Source: Maea johnstoni
Lineage: Eukaryota > Annelida > Polychaeta > Spionida > Magelonidae
Length of the DNA stretch: 64,000 nucleotides
Direction: 5' to 3'
Assembly: GCA_963942565.1 (NCBI GenBank)
Contig: OZ012687.1
Coordinates: 1,014,055 to 1,078,054, forward strand
Part shown: one piece after another, positions 49,201 through 59,075 of the stretch
How positions within the stretch are numbered: the first letter of the stretch is position 1
Layout of the letters: every line of letters starts with the position of its first letter
The notes under the pieces: generated by a model
Databases searched by the model: none
What the model saw: only the letters and a program-made list of their open reading frames with translations
What the model was told of the DNA's origin: nothing
Made by a program: the position numbers and the translations under genes

Positions 49201-51420
49201 CGGAAGTATTTTTCAGTACATCCGGTCACGCAGGCGCAAGTTTCTGAAGTCTGAAGGGAAGTCTGGGAAATGAACATCACCTTTTGCTTTAAGGGCACAT
49301 TTTGCCGCCAGATCTTTTCATGCTTTGAACATTGCTTTGTCACGTAATAAGTATGGACTGATCCCTTTAATTGTATCAAAAGAGCGTTTTGATTAGGTAT
49401 CACGCGAAACTACGCAACAAAGTAACAATGCTCGATCACGCGACGTCGGGGAAACCGATACGATGACGGTGGTCAGGACGATATGTTGAACAGTATTTAT
49501 GAATACTCGCTTTTCCGAGGTTCAATTTTAATGCGGTTTGAAGCATTAAAACCGCCACAACTCATTTTACCTGCCGTTTAATTTTCTCTCAAATCTGTTG
49601 CGAAATAAGGATTTTGCGACAGGTTGAAATCGTTGTGGTTTTAATGAAAATTCTTTTTGCTTATTTTATGCTATCTTTTAGTCAGTATCAGAACTGAAAT
49701 CATCCGAGGCTACGCGTTTCCGTGGCTCAATTTCAATGCGGTTTAAACCGTTAGAACCGCCACAAATTATTCTACATGCTTCTCAATTTGCTTTAAATTC
49801 TGTTGAGAAATAAAGATTTTGCGACAGGTTGAAATCGTTGTAGTGTTAATGCCAATTTTTTTCGCTCAATCTATGTTAGCTTTTGGTCAGTATGAAATGA
49901 AATCATCCGAAGCTAGTCGCCTTACCGTTAGTCAATTTAAATGCGGTTTGAATCGATAGAATAAAAGTCACTATTTCCTCTTCGTGCTCCTCAATTTGCT
50001 TTTAAATCTATTGAGTAAGGAAGATATTGCGACAGGTTGAAATTTTTTCGTTCAATCTATGCTATGTTTTGGCCAGTATAAAATGAAATAATCCGATGCT
50101 ACGCCTTTTCATTAGTCAATTTCAATGCGGTTTGAATCAATAGAATAATAGTCACTATTTCCTCTTCATGCTCCTCAATTTGCTTTAAAATCTGTTGAGT
50201 AAGGAAGATTAACTGACAGGTTGAAATTGTTGTAATTTTTTTTTTCAATTTTTTTCGCTCAATCTATGCTCTTTTGGTCAGTTTGAAATGAAATTATCCG
50301 AGGCTACGCCTTTCCGTGAGTCAATTTTAATGCTTTTTAAATTGATAGAACCGCCACAAGTTCCTCTACATGCTTCTCAATTGGCTTTAAAATCTGTTGA
50401 GAAATAAGGATTTTACGACAGGTTGAAATCGTGGTAATTTTAATGCCAATTATTTTTCGCTTAATCTAAGCTATCTTTTGGTCAGTATGAAATGAAATCA
50501 TCCGATGCTACGCCTTTCCGTTGCGGTTTAAATCGTTAGAAGCGCCACAATTTCCTCTACGTGCTCCTCAATTTGCCTATAAATCTGTCGGGAAATGAAG
50601 ATCGAGGGACAGGTTGAATTGTTGTAAATTTTTTGCTATTTTTTTTGCTCAATCAGTGCGATCTTTTGGTCAGTATGAAATGAAATCATCCAAAGTTACG
50701 TCTTTCCGTGGGTCAATTTTAATGCCGTGTAGATCATTTTAATAGCAACAATTTCCTGTACATGCTTCTCAATTTGCTTTCAAATCTGTAGCGAAATCAA
50801 GATTCCGGGAAAGGTTGAAATCTTAGTAAGTTTTCTGACATCTTTAGTAGCGGGAAGAGTTGCCACTGTGATGGACCCGATGTTTACGGCAAAAATGAAT
50901 GAAGTTTCAAATTTCAAAATCGCACAATTCGTTCTACTATCATTTTACTGCACTCTTAAACCTGTTACGAACTGATGATTTTGCGACAGGTGGAAATGGT
51001 AGTGATTTCATACAATTAATCTTATGGTCAGAAAAAAAAATCATCCGAAGCTTCGCGCTCGCTTCCTGGCTATGCCAGCATCATATTAGTAAGACCCCTT
51101 TCCACCTATACATATATGTTGTTAGAGACACACCTCTGTATAGTGGACACTTTGGCCAGTCCCACTGGTGTCCACAATAGAGGGGTTCCACTGAATAAAT
51201 GTGTACTTTGGGGGGGGGGGGGGCATAATCATATCTGATAAGATCCTCTACAGTAACCAAGTATAAACCATGTACTACCATTGAAATAGAATCCATTCAG
51301 ATCCTGTGGTTCCTCATCCAAGCCATACACATCCAACTTGTTTTCTGACAGCTTGTGCCAAAAGCCAGCATCTAGAGCACTGCTGAAAGGCGCGAACTGC
51401 AGGACGCTGTCGCTTGCCAT
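37230..51420 (-). CDS. ATG7: Ubiquitin-like modifier-activating enzyme ATG7 (autophagy E1), complete
   Basis: ATG7 is the homodimeric E1-like enzyme that activates ATG12 and ATG8/LC3 proteins and passes them to ATG10 and ATG3 in autophagosome formation. Eighteen exons fit in phase: 51279-51420, 48510-48564, 47770-47887, 47066-47143, 44820-44936, 44226-44363, 43451-43539, 42917-43038, 42239-42474, 41720-41878, 41424-41475, 40939-41075, 40240-40410, 39538-39653, 38869-38953, 38310-38390, 37749-37868 and 37230-37262. They give 682 residues (human 703). Landmarks: [18 protein letters not shown] at the N-terminus, the ATP loop GSGTLG near 352-357, zinc cysteines CYFC (527/530) and CTGC (626/629), the catalytic cysteine in QQCTVSRPG near 549 (human 572), [15 protein letters not shown], and the acidic tail WEMSDDESI before TAG. 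No key residue is missing. Exon 14 uses GTCAGT and exon 1 GTAGTA as donors. The 5' end faces the next gene across 325 bp. Confidence 0.97.
39053..39079. repeat. (CT)n microsatellite
   Basis: A short pure CT run in an ATG7 intron. Confidence 0.9.
41145..41252. repeat. ATC/ATT microsatellite
   Basis: An imperfect ATCATT/ATTATC run in an ATG7 intron just upstream of the exon at 40939-41075. Open frames here are repeat artefacts. Confidence 0.85.
45011..45274. mobile_element. MITE with TTAA target and AGGGCAAATGCACCAT ends
   Basis: TTAA plus AGGGCAAATGCACCAT on the left is mirrored exactly by ATGGTGCATTTGCCCT plus TTAA on the right. TTAA duplication is the hallmark of piggyBac-type insertion. 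A degraded relative starts near 52,836 in the first intron of the nuclear-fusion gene (TTTTAAGGACAAATGCACCAT). It lies in an ATG7 intron. Confidence 0.85.
46257..46461. mobile_element. Repeat with TAACCCATTTATGCC / GGGTTAA ends, complete copy
   Basis: About 205 bp, from TAACCCATTTATGCCTG to GAATGACGGGTTAA. Internal words (GGAAAATATTTGATGAAG, then ATTCCCTAATTATTTTC) recur in other copies: about 61,548-61,753; ends at about 38,294, 43,207, 44,214, 53,866 and 56,412; left ends at about 4,254, 36,255 and 47,193. The near-TTAA boundaries suggest another piggyBac-type MITE. Confidence 0.6.
47469..47694. mobile_element. MITE with long TTGTTTGTTTCCTGTAAC inverted ends
   Basis: AGGCCTAAGAAAAAAG plus TTGTTTGTTTCCTGTAAC on the left is mirrored by GTTACAGGAAACAAACAA plus a TTTTTTATTGGCCT end. 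The inverted repeats are about 40 bp, with an AT-rich interior and no open frame. It lies in an ATG7 intron beside the exon at 47770-47887. Confidence 0.75.
47983..48315. mobile_element. ACTTGCCCG-motif MITE, second copy
   Basis: It matches 3,905-4,216 along its length: a CAGGCACCAACGTAAG left end, repeated TTGCCCG words, and GGGCAAGCGGGCTAGTACTT near the right end. The last bases are less well preserved. It lies in ATG7 intron 2. Confidence 0.75.
48780..49450. other. ATG7 intron 1, left part: GC-richer unique-looking stretch
   Basis: No gene recognised. It contains C-rich runs, a TATATAAACCC word near 48,951, and a small hairpin-rich block near 49,040-49,090 (GCGAGCGCGCCAGCGCTGC). A TATA-like word after a C-rich stretch could be a promoter or part of a transposon end. 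The evidence is too thin to choose. Confidence 0.25.
49450..51060. repeat. Tandem array of about 200-bp units in ATG7 intron 1
   Basis: The phrase GCGACAGGTTGAAATCGTTG recurs near 49,616, 49,821, 50,030, 50,212, 50,417, 50,608 and 50,810, with a last variant near 50,975, a spacing of about 180-210 bp. Between them, TGGTCAGTATGAAATGAAAT, ATCCGAGGCTACGCCTTTCC and CTCAATTTGCTTTAAAATC repeat in the same order. Units are diverged, so the array is not newly expanded. No open frame runs across units. Confidence 0.9.
51120..51196. repeat. Short palindromic element (TAGTGGACAC ... GTGTCCACAATAG)
   Basis: CCTCTGTATAGTGGACAC faces GTGTCCACAATAGAGGGG around CTTTGGCCAGTCCCACTG, forming a hairpin. It looks like the end of a common invertebrate DNA-transposon family. 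A G run follows at about 51,210-51,222. Confidence 0.5.
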
Positions 51421-51745
51421 CGTCTAGGCTCAGATCTGCCAAGCTTACACTTTCCTTCTGGCAAGTTTCGACACAATCTATAAATTATTCAATTGAAAAT
51501 ACTGTTCAGAATGATCAACTGTGTGTGCATCCAACTCAAGAACTTGTGACAGCTGAACATTTAATCAACTTCCGGTGCTCTGCACTGCAACTTTACTGAA
51601 ATTTGATTGGTCGAAATTCATCCGCAACAAGAAGCAGCAAGACCTTGGCAGTTTAAAAACGTCCTACTGTTCCAGCGTTTTATCTTTGGTTTGAATCGGA
51701 ACTCGGGCATTTGCATTCGCATATTTATCCAAAAACATAACAAAG
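51421..51745. promoter_or_regulatory. Bidirectional promoter of ATG7 (-) and the nuclear-fusion gene (+)
   Basis: Only 325 bp separate the two start codons, and the genes point away from each other. A GATTGG word (inverted CCAAT box) lies near 51,606, and no TATA box is close to either start. Both 5' UTRs and the core promoter must fit here unless an upstream non-coding exon exists. The arrangement suggests co-expression, which is inference. Confidence 0.6.
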
Positions 51746-54700
51746 ATGATGCTGACACGTTTTTGTTGTGTAGATTTCAGTTTTTTAGCAGTTATTGTGA
51801 TCTGTTTTGTGAAGTTGGCAAGTCCAGACAGGACAGACAAAGATGGCTCCCCCTGGGAAAAAAGTGTGGATGTTGAAGAACTGAGAAAGGGGAAGCAGCA
51901 ATATGATATTCTGCAGGACAATTCGCACATGCCAAGATATGGGAAGTGTTGGACAGAGGCAATATTGTCTCTGCATCAGGGCTGCAAACAGCTCACAGAA
52001 GACACTCAGCACAGACTGGCACTTTCATTCACCAACTGCTTTCTTCAAAAGATGGGAAAGGAGTCTTACCCATGTTCTAATGACCAAAACATTGAAGAAT
52101 GCACTAAAGACATGAAAGCTGAAGCTTTCACATCATACTCAAATTTCTTCACCCATACAAAGAGCATGTGTCATTATCTTCAAGGCCAGGTCTGGCAACA
52201 GAAAACACAGCAAACTATTGTTAAACTTGCTGACAACTCTGACCAGGTGGCCCGCCAGCTCCAAGACTCCACTGAACTACAAGATAAATTACTGAAGCAA
52301 CAAAATGAAAGTCTAGTTAACCAAAAGAGGCTTATAGAAAGCGGGCAGCAACTCGATGTTACAATCCAGTCATCGAAAGGTGACATTAATCGTTTAGTTG
52401 AGGATTTTAAAAGTAACACTTTTGAACAAAGAGCAATGATATTAGAAGTATTTGATAAAGTCAGTGTCTTGCAGTCAATTGTATTAGGTGAATTTACAGG
52501 ATTTTATTCGATGATCTTCTATGCTCTGTCTGTGATCATATGTTACTTCGTGACGTCAACACCCAGGACGAGTGGAGCGCGATTCTGGTTGTTTGGCATC
52601 ATGACTATAAATATTGTCCTGGAAAGACTGATAGTGATGTACTACGATCAGGATGGAAAACTAGGCCAGAATCCCCTCGGAGATGCAAATGTAAGCATGT
52701 GGTAATAGGGTTTGAGTTGAAAACTGACAGTAACAATAGGCACATAGCCCAGATTAGAAATATTAGGGGTGTCTAGATAAATGAATCTTGGATCACAGAC
52801 ATTCATTCCTTGAGCACAATATTTTTGGTGGTCGACATTTTAAGGACAAATGCACCATGAAATAAAACATAGGCCCAAATAGTTTCTTAGGGTATTCTCT
52901 ACTTAGACCTAAGTTCTCACCACTGCCAACCTTCATACAAGAAATATGTTGCTGTTTAAACACATCCTAAAACAAAAAATGGAGGCACTGGGAGCAGCCA
53001 TATAAGTCTATTAATAGCTTATCTGAGCTGCTTGGTACCCATATGTCATTAGAGTAAGGTAGCTGCTAATGTCCATCTCGTTTCATATGCTACATGTTGT
53101 ATTTCAGGCGTTGCTGTATTCCAACCTGTGGCTGTGCAGGAAGGTGACATGGTTCGTCTCCCTGCTGCTGCTGGGCATCAACATCTATAGATACCAGGAC
53201 ATCAACCAGCTCAACAACGAACTGCTGCTGGAGATACGCAAACAGAACTCAGACCTCAAGAGGTTCTTCCTAAACACTAGTAAGTTTTTAGATCTACGAC
53301 AGGACTGTGTGGCAGGAATAGGACAAATGTAACTCAGTCACTAAATAAAGCGCACATTCCTGTTGGAAAGTATTTTAGATTTTATCATGAATGCTAACTG
53401 TTAGAGGTCATCTCCGATCAAAAATGTATTCACATACACTGTAAATAAATGAAGATAAAACCTTGATGATCGCCTTCCCATATTTTCAGAGCAAGAGCTG
53501 CCATCGCAGGTCCTGAATAATCAAGCTCCGTACAGCCCTGTTCGCGCCCCGACGCCTGTCATGGTGACTCACGGAGATCTGGCCAATCAGAGCAGTTCTC
53601 GAGACACCACAGACAGCTCTACGCCGGCGGCCTCACCAGAGGTCACCACAGGTAAGGTCATGGTCAGCAGGGTTCCATAGCATTATGTGCACATGTAGCA
53701 CGGAAATTATGGCCTGACTCTTCTGATATCTCTCAAAATAAAGCATCTTTTTGAATGTATATTTCTAAGAGAAATATTAATCATCATTAGCCTACATCTC
53801 TCCACGAAGAGAATCATAGATCCACTTGGTACTTGTCAAGGACATTTCTAGACATGAATGGGTTAAAAACAAATGTACACAACTTTTGTTGTAGTGGAAT
53901 AATACAAAGTCTGTATTTCTTCAACTAGAGCATTTACTTACTATTAATTTGGTTTCTAAATGGCATGAACCTAAAAAGAAGGAAAGAATTTTGTCATCCA
54001 AATATTTATTTCCATCATCAAACTTCATACAAGTGGAAATCTCACATATAATGTAAGTGTTTGGAAACATTTTTTGATATTTTATTTTTAGGTTATCACA
54101 GTGAAGATGAGTATTCCACTGACAGCGACAGTGATGCCACCTTTATACTCCAGCACAGTGACCAGGAGGGTTCAGAGTGCAGCGACTCAGATGTAGATAG
54201 TTTTTACTCCAGTCCCTCTCGCAGGTAAATACGAAACGATATTCTCTCCAAACTACCCCCCTTCCGTCAAATATTAGCAATTTGGATTTTTAGGTAAAGA
54301 TGATGAACACAATTTGTCATATTTTTTTTATCGATAATTGAAAACCTACCAGAGCTGCCTGACCTCTGCTTGTAAAATTTCTGTAGTACCTAAAATCAAG
54401 ATGTTGATTGCAAGTTGAGGGCAAGTTGCTCGTATTATTGATTAATAATGTTTATTTTAACATAATTTCTCCAAATAGCATTTCGAAAAGTAATTTTTTA
54501 AAGATCATATATTTAGTGTTTGTGCTCTAGTAGGATATTTGATCTTTGTAATATACATATCTTTAAGTCTATTCGCACAACGCTTGTATAGAACAGGTAC
54601 ATTTTGGAAAGACTAATGAAACTTGTGTGTAGACATCAAGGTTTAGATTATATTATGCTCTGTTTAGACGGAATATGAAATATAATTCTATTGCAAAATA

Positions 54701-55952
54701 ATTTTCCAAGGTCTTGGTTGTTTAGTGGTATCCAAATTAGGAATTGTCTCTGCCATGTTTGAATCTTTTATTTTCAGAGCGAGCAGTCGTGACAGCACGC
54801 CATCTTTAATGGAGGAGTTGAGAGATCTGTGTAAGGCCACCCCTCTGAAGGGCATGCTGCCCTTTGATGTTAGCACCCCGTCAAGGGTGGGCTGTCCATC
54901 CCCACTGCTGAATAACAGGGGCATCATGGACGCATCTGGTGAGTTCTCATTCACAGGAAAATGGAGAATGTTATGGATATTCATCGGGCAAAGTACCAAA
55001 TTGAGAGCAAAGTTATGAGTATTTCTGGTCATGACCATTTGTGGTTATGTTTGAATTATGTCTGTAAATAGATGAGTTGTCTTAAATCAATGCAATAATA
55101 ATAGTATTTATTTCAATCGTCAGTGATCTATCATTAATTTTGTACTAGGTCTCCACACTCTGGTCAGAATGCAATAAAAAATTGACCAATTCAGAACTTG
55201 CCATAATTTGCTCATTGTAAGTGTATTATTTCTTAACCATCTGCAAAATCATAGAATTGTGACAGGTTCCAGATGGATATTTTCTGATTGCCTCATTGTA
55301 TATGACCTCTATTCTCACTCACTGAATAGTGTTGGTGACCATTAATTTATTTGTGTAAATCATTTAACTTTACTCAACTCAAATGGTTCACTCCAATCTG
55401 TGCTCACCATCAGACTGCACTTCTGTATTGCTAAAACTGGATTCTCCTTTCCTTTAGCCACCCACCGCACCCCTGTGAAGCCGGTTCCCTGCTCTCTGGG
55501 CAGCTCCTCAGTGAAGAAACGGGGGCCTAAGCCTAAAACTGTAACTTCACCTGCAACGGTAAGTCTGTTAGTTTGTCCAGTGTCCAGCTTCTTTGTTTCG
55601 CAAGCTGAATAATTATAAAGTGAATTCAGTTGATACTTTTTCTTTGCATACCATAAGAATACTGTTTTTGCAAAGTCTAGATAGGCCTGATATGGTTCAT
55701 TCAACCTCTTTGCTGAAATTGACAATATTTGCTTTAATTATCTTCCAGTCTGAGCGTCCAGGTTTAGTTCGTTACAATCTTCGTCACAGGCCGCCATCAC
55801 CACCTGAGCGCAACCCAGTGGTGCGTAAAGAATCCCCCAACACCTTCGCCAAGAAGGTCAAGCACCTGGCCAAGGTCGCCCAGAGAAACAACATGAAAAT
55901 GAGGCACACAATTCTACGGCAGTCGCAGAGCATCTACTCTGAGGATGACTGA
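51746..55952 (+). CDS. Brambleberry-like (KAR5/GEX1 family) nuclear-fusion protein
   Basis: Brambleberry/KAR5/GEX1 proteins act at the nuclear envelope in karyogamy; the zebrafish protein is needed to fuse chromosome-bearing micronuclei after cleavage mitoses. Seven exons fit in phase: 51746-52690, 53108-53279, 53490-53651, 54092-54224, 54778-54938, 55458-55558 and 55749-55952, giving 625 residues. Seen: a signal peptide (LAVIVICFVKLA, first ~25 residues); a cysteine-bearing lumenal domain with CWTEAILSLHQGC, LALSFTNCFLQKMGK and FFTHTKSMCHYLQ; a Gln-rich coiled coil (about 160-240); LGEFTGFYSMIFYALSVII as the first of about three membrane segments (253-271, 280-300, 328-343); then a hydrophilic tail with a Ser/Asp-rich patch and basic KKRGPKP and KKVKHLAKVAQR clusters. 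The first of two adjacent ATGs is taken as the start. The family call rests on the lumenal domain and topology; the orthologue name is an inference. Confidence 0.85.
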
Positions 55953-56515
55953 GAAATCAAGTGTTATAAGTGTGTATCCTAAGTGTGTTATAAGTGTGTG
56001 GAATGAATTAAATTGGTCTTGCCTTATAATGATTGTTCTGCACCCTCCTCTATTTGTGAATAAGATAGTCCCAACTAACTTGCATCCTTCTGGTGCAGGC
56101 CTTGCCTAACTGGGGTCCAATCTAACTCATGGTATGACCTTTTCTGTCATCCATGTAGTTTTAGGGGCCTGGTTGGCAACTTAAAATGCTCATGTTGGCT
56201 TAAACCTACTCAAGCCTGGCTTAAAAGGCCCTGATAATTTAAATAACATTTTATAAGTGAACAAAACTTCTGGATTATATTTGAAGGAGGGATGTTGATC
56301 GGATCCCCAACTATAAATCTTGTGAATTTTTGTTTGATTTCTAAGTTATTATTTCCTAAGTATTACAGGACCATGTGCTACTTGTTGAGATCTTCAGGCA
56401 TGGATGGGTTAAGGTGCTTCACGGTCCATCAGAAATGTGCTCCTTCAATGGTGCTCTACAACATATCATTATTAAAACATTGTAAGTACATCCATGGCAG
56501 TGCGTCCTTATACTA

Positions 56516-56521
56516 AATAAA
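56516..56521 (+). terminator. Candidate proximal poly(A) signal AATAAA
   Basis: First canonical hexamer after the stop codon at 55,952, in AT-rich context. Confidence 0.4.
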
Positions 56522-56547
56522 ACAGTAAATAATAATAATAATAATTA

Positions 56548-56950
56548 GTGTTCGGAATCGGTCACAATTTTCAAGATCAATCATTGGTCCATCTGAACGA
56601 CCGATGATCGATTAATAATCAAAGTTGTATATACGCAGTTTTCCTTTGTGAATCTAGGCTTGTTCAATGGTTCTTGGCTCCATTTTTGTAAAGAAGCTAC
56701 GGTAATCTAACTCTCTTTAAATACCCCTTGAACCCCTTAGTTTTACTTGTTATAGCACTGCTTGATATTAATTAAGATTTTGCAGGCTTTAGTGGAGTCT
56801 CTTAATTGATCAATAGGCTATTTCTAGATACAATTTACTTTTTTTTAAATAATCAAAATAATCGATCTTATAAAATTGCAATCGATCATCAAATCAGAGG
56901 TTGAATGAGCGATTAATCGGCATGTCCGATTAATCAGACAATCCCTAATA
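56548..56950. mobile_element. Degraded hAT-like non-autonomous element
   Basis: The left part TTAGTGTTCGGAATCGGTC and the right part TCCGATTAATCAGACAATCC are loosely inverted. ATCGATTAATCG-like words repeat near both ends, as in hAT-type MITEs with TAGGGAT-like termini. It is diverged, and the superfamily is tentative. Confidence 0.4.
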
Positions 56951-59046
56951 ATAATATATTGTCATTTGATATGAAATGGTCATTCATAATCATACTACAA
57001 TAAGATACTTAATGGATGGTCATGTTAAAAAATTCACATATGTAGTATATAAATTGCTTGATAAGTACTGCAATACCTTGATAGTTAACCAATGTATTTA
57101 GAATTGTCTAGGCATCTCATTATACTTGTTGGATTTAACTATCCCTCTGGATTTTTTGTTCTCCTGGTGCAAAAGGGTCGATTTTATTATGGGACCATTT
57201 AGAGGTTAATTTTCTTCTTTTTGATTGTTTATTATGACATATTGTTGCTTTTTGAAATAGTTTATTATGTTGAGTGAAAATGTTGCCTTGATTTCACTGA
57301 GAGAAGTATCTTGCAAAATAATATGAACATGTCTGTTCTAAAGAAAACAGCTCCCAGAAACTCATTTTTTTTCAACCAACATCACCAACATGTTCTTATG
57401 TTATACTGTTTTATATACCTCTCATCACTCTCTCAAGGTAGTGAACGAATGCCATATTTATTCTGCTGAATTTTGAGATGCTGAACATATCTCTTTAGCA
57501 GAGTTGGTAAGATCTGTGAGGTTGATTGGTTAGATGGTATTGGCATTAATTGAAATAACATTTAGTTGATTTTGGCTATTTTGAGGTAATAGTTTATTTA
57601 TATACTTTTCTCCCTCTTTGCATGAATATGGGTGAAAAGTTTATGTTTAATTTCAAAAGAAATGCCCAATTACTCCGTTTGGATGCATGAACTCATTTAT
57701 TATTCATATTGCAAAAAGACGTGATTGAGGTTGGGAATCAGGCTGGCTCTTAATATCTTAAGAAGTTAGAAGTCCCCTATGGCATAACCTTCTGATGTCC
57801 AAACATCAAGCAATAGGGGGCCCGGAGTAATGGTCATGTAATGTTGGACACTGAAACTGCCTGTGGAACCTGTTGTACATATCTTCAATTATAATCTGTT
57901 TATTTATCAAAAAACTACAAGCACTAATTGGCCTTGCAGTTCAGCTAACAATATTATATTTACACTGTGTATGTCTTTGCATATTATTTTAAGTATAGAT
58001 ATCTTGGTCTATAAAGTATGATTCATATATAACTAATCTGTTCACATACACACATAGCTGATCCATACTGCTCAAGCAAGTCTAATAACAATGTCTGTTA
58101 ATGAAAAATATTATGGTCAGTGATAGTATTTTTCCCCATAAATGTGTTTGCACATGTTACTGTTGTGAGGGGCATTGGCATGTTTTAAGGAATTGAAAGG
58201 AACATCTAATTTGTATTGATTGGTTACCATACTGTAAAACCGGAAATGTTCATGTTTTTAAAATTTTGCTTAAATCTAAAAGATGATATTTTAGCATCTA
58301 CTTCATTTCAAAAGTTAGTCTTTATATATCATGCATGATCACGCTTTATTTCATACATCTGAAGTCTGGGTTCCACTTTTCGATTCATGAAATATAAAAT
58401 TTTTCTGTTTTTCAGTGTTTGAGCTTAGTCTGTGGCTGTGAAACTTACATCCTAAATCAGTATTATATCATTAGCTAGTGAAAGCTTTCTCATATTTCTC
58501 TTCTCAAAGTACCTTTTGAAGCAGGAAAATAGCTTATTTTATCATCTTAATCATTTTGAAAAGAGATAGTCGTGTGCAAGTACTTAGGCAATTAGAAGTT
58601 TACACTATCCCATAATGAATGGGATCAGCCAATCAGAGGCAAGTTCAATGGTCTCTTGTGTAAATATATGTGTGTATTTTCTTATATGAAGAGTTGCATA
58701 ATTCTACTTGCTGGGATGAGATTGATACCCATTCTTCTAAGAATGGTAGCTGTGGTAGACTTACCGGGGTATTTGCTATTTTGATTATAAGTTGGGCCAT
58801 GTACTTAAATGTATGTAAGATTTTGTACTTCTTAACTGCACAGCAATAGGGGAGGATGATGTTATAAAGAGTATGGAAAACGTTTGTAAGGATTGTGAGA
58901 AAAGAGGAATAAGAGAAGTTGCAATGACAGGAGTGAAGAAAGTTGTAAGTGTGTAAAAATAAGGAAGATGTTATGAAGAATGTGAATGTTGTTTGTGTAC
59001 AAATACTGTTTTAGTAAGTGTTGTGTTATCATATCATTTTAAGTGC

Positions 59047-59052
59047 AATAAA
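59047..59052 (+). terminator. Candidate distal poly(A) signal AATAAA
   Basis: Canonical hexamer with a GT-rich downstream stretch; the likely distal end of the Brambleberry-like transcript. Confidence 0.5.
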
Positions 59053-59075
59053 CTGTGTGTAAATTTGTAATACGT

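Larger units (their letters stand above)
55953..59075 (+). other. Probable 3' UTR and flank of the Brambleberry-like gene
   Basis: There is no open frame of note. AATAAA occurs at 56,516-56,521 and again at 59,047-59,052, the latter followed by a TGTGTGTAAATTTG-type GT-rich region. Either could end the transcript, giving a UTR of about 0.6 or 3.1 kb. The stretch includes a TAACCCATT-family repeat end near 56,412 and a hAT-like fragment at 56,548-56,950. Confidence 0.5.

Noticed and set aside
49450-51060. CRISPR-like array
   Set aside because: Units are about 200 bp with diverged, non-uniform repeats in an animal intron. There are no short exact direct repeats with unique spacers.
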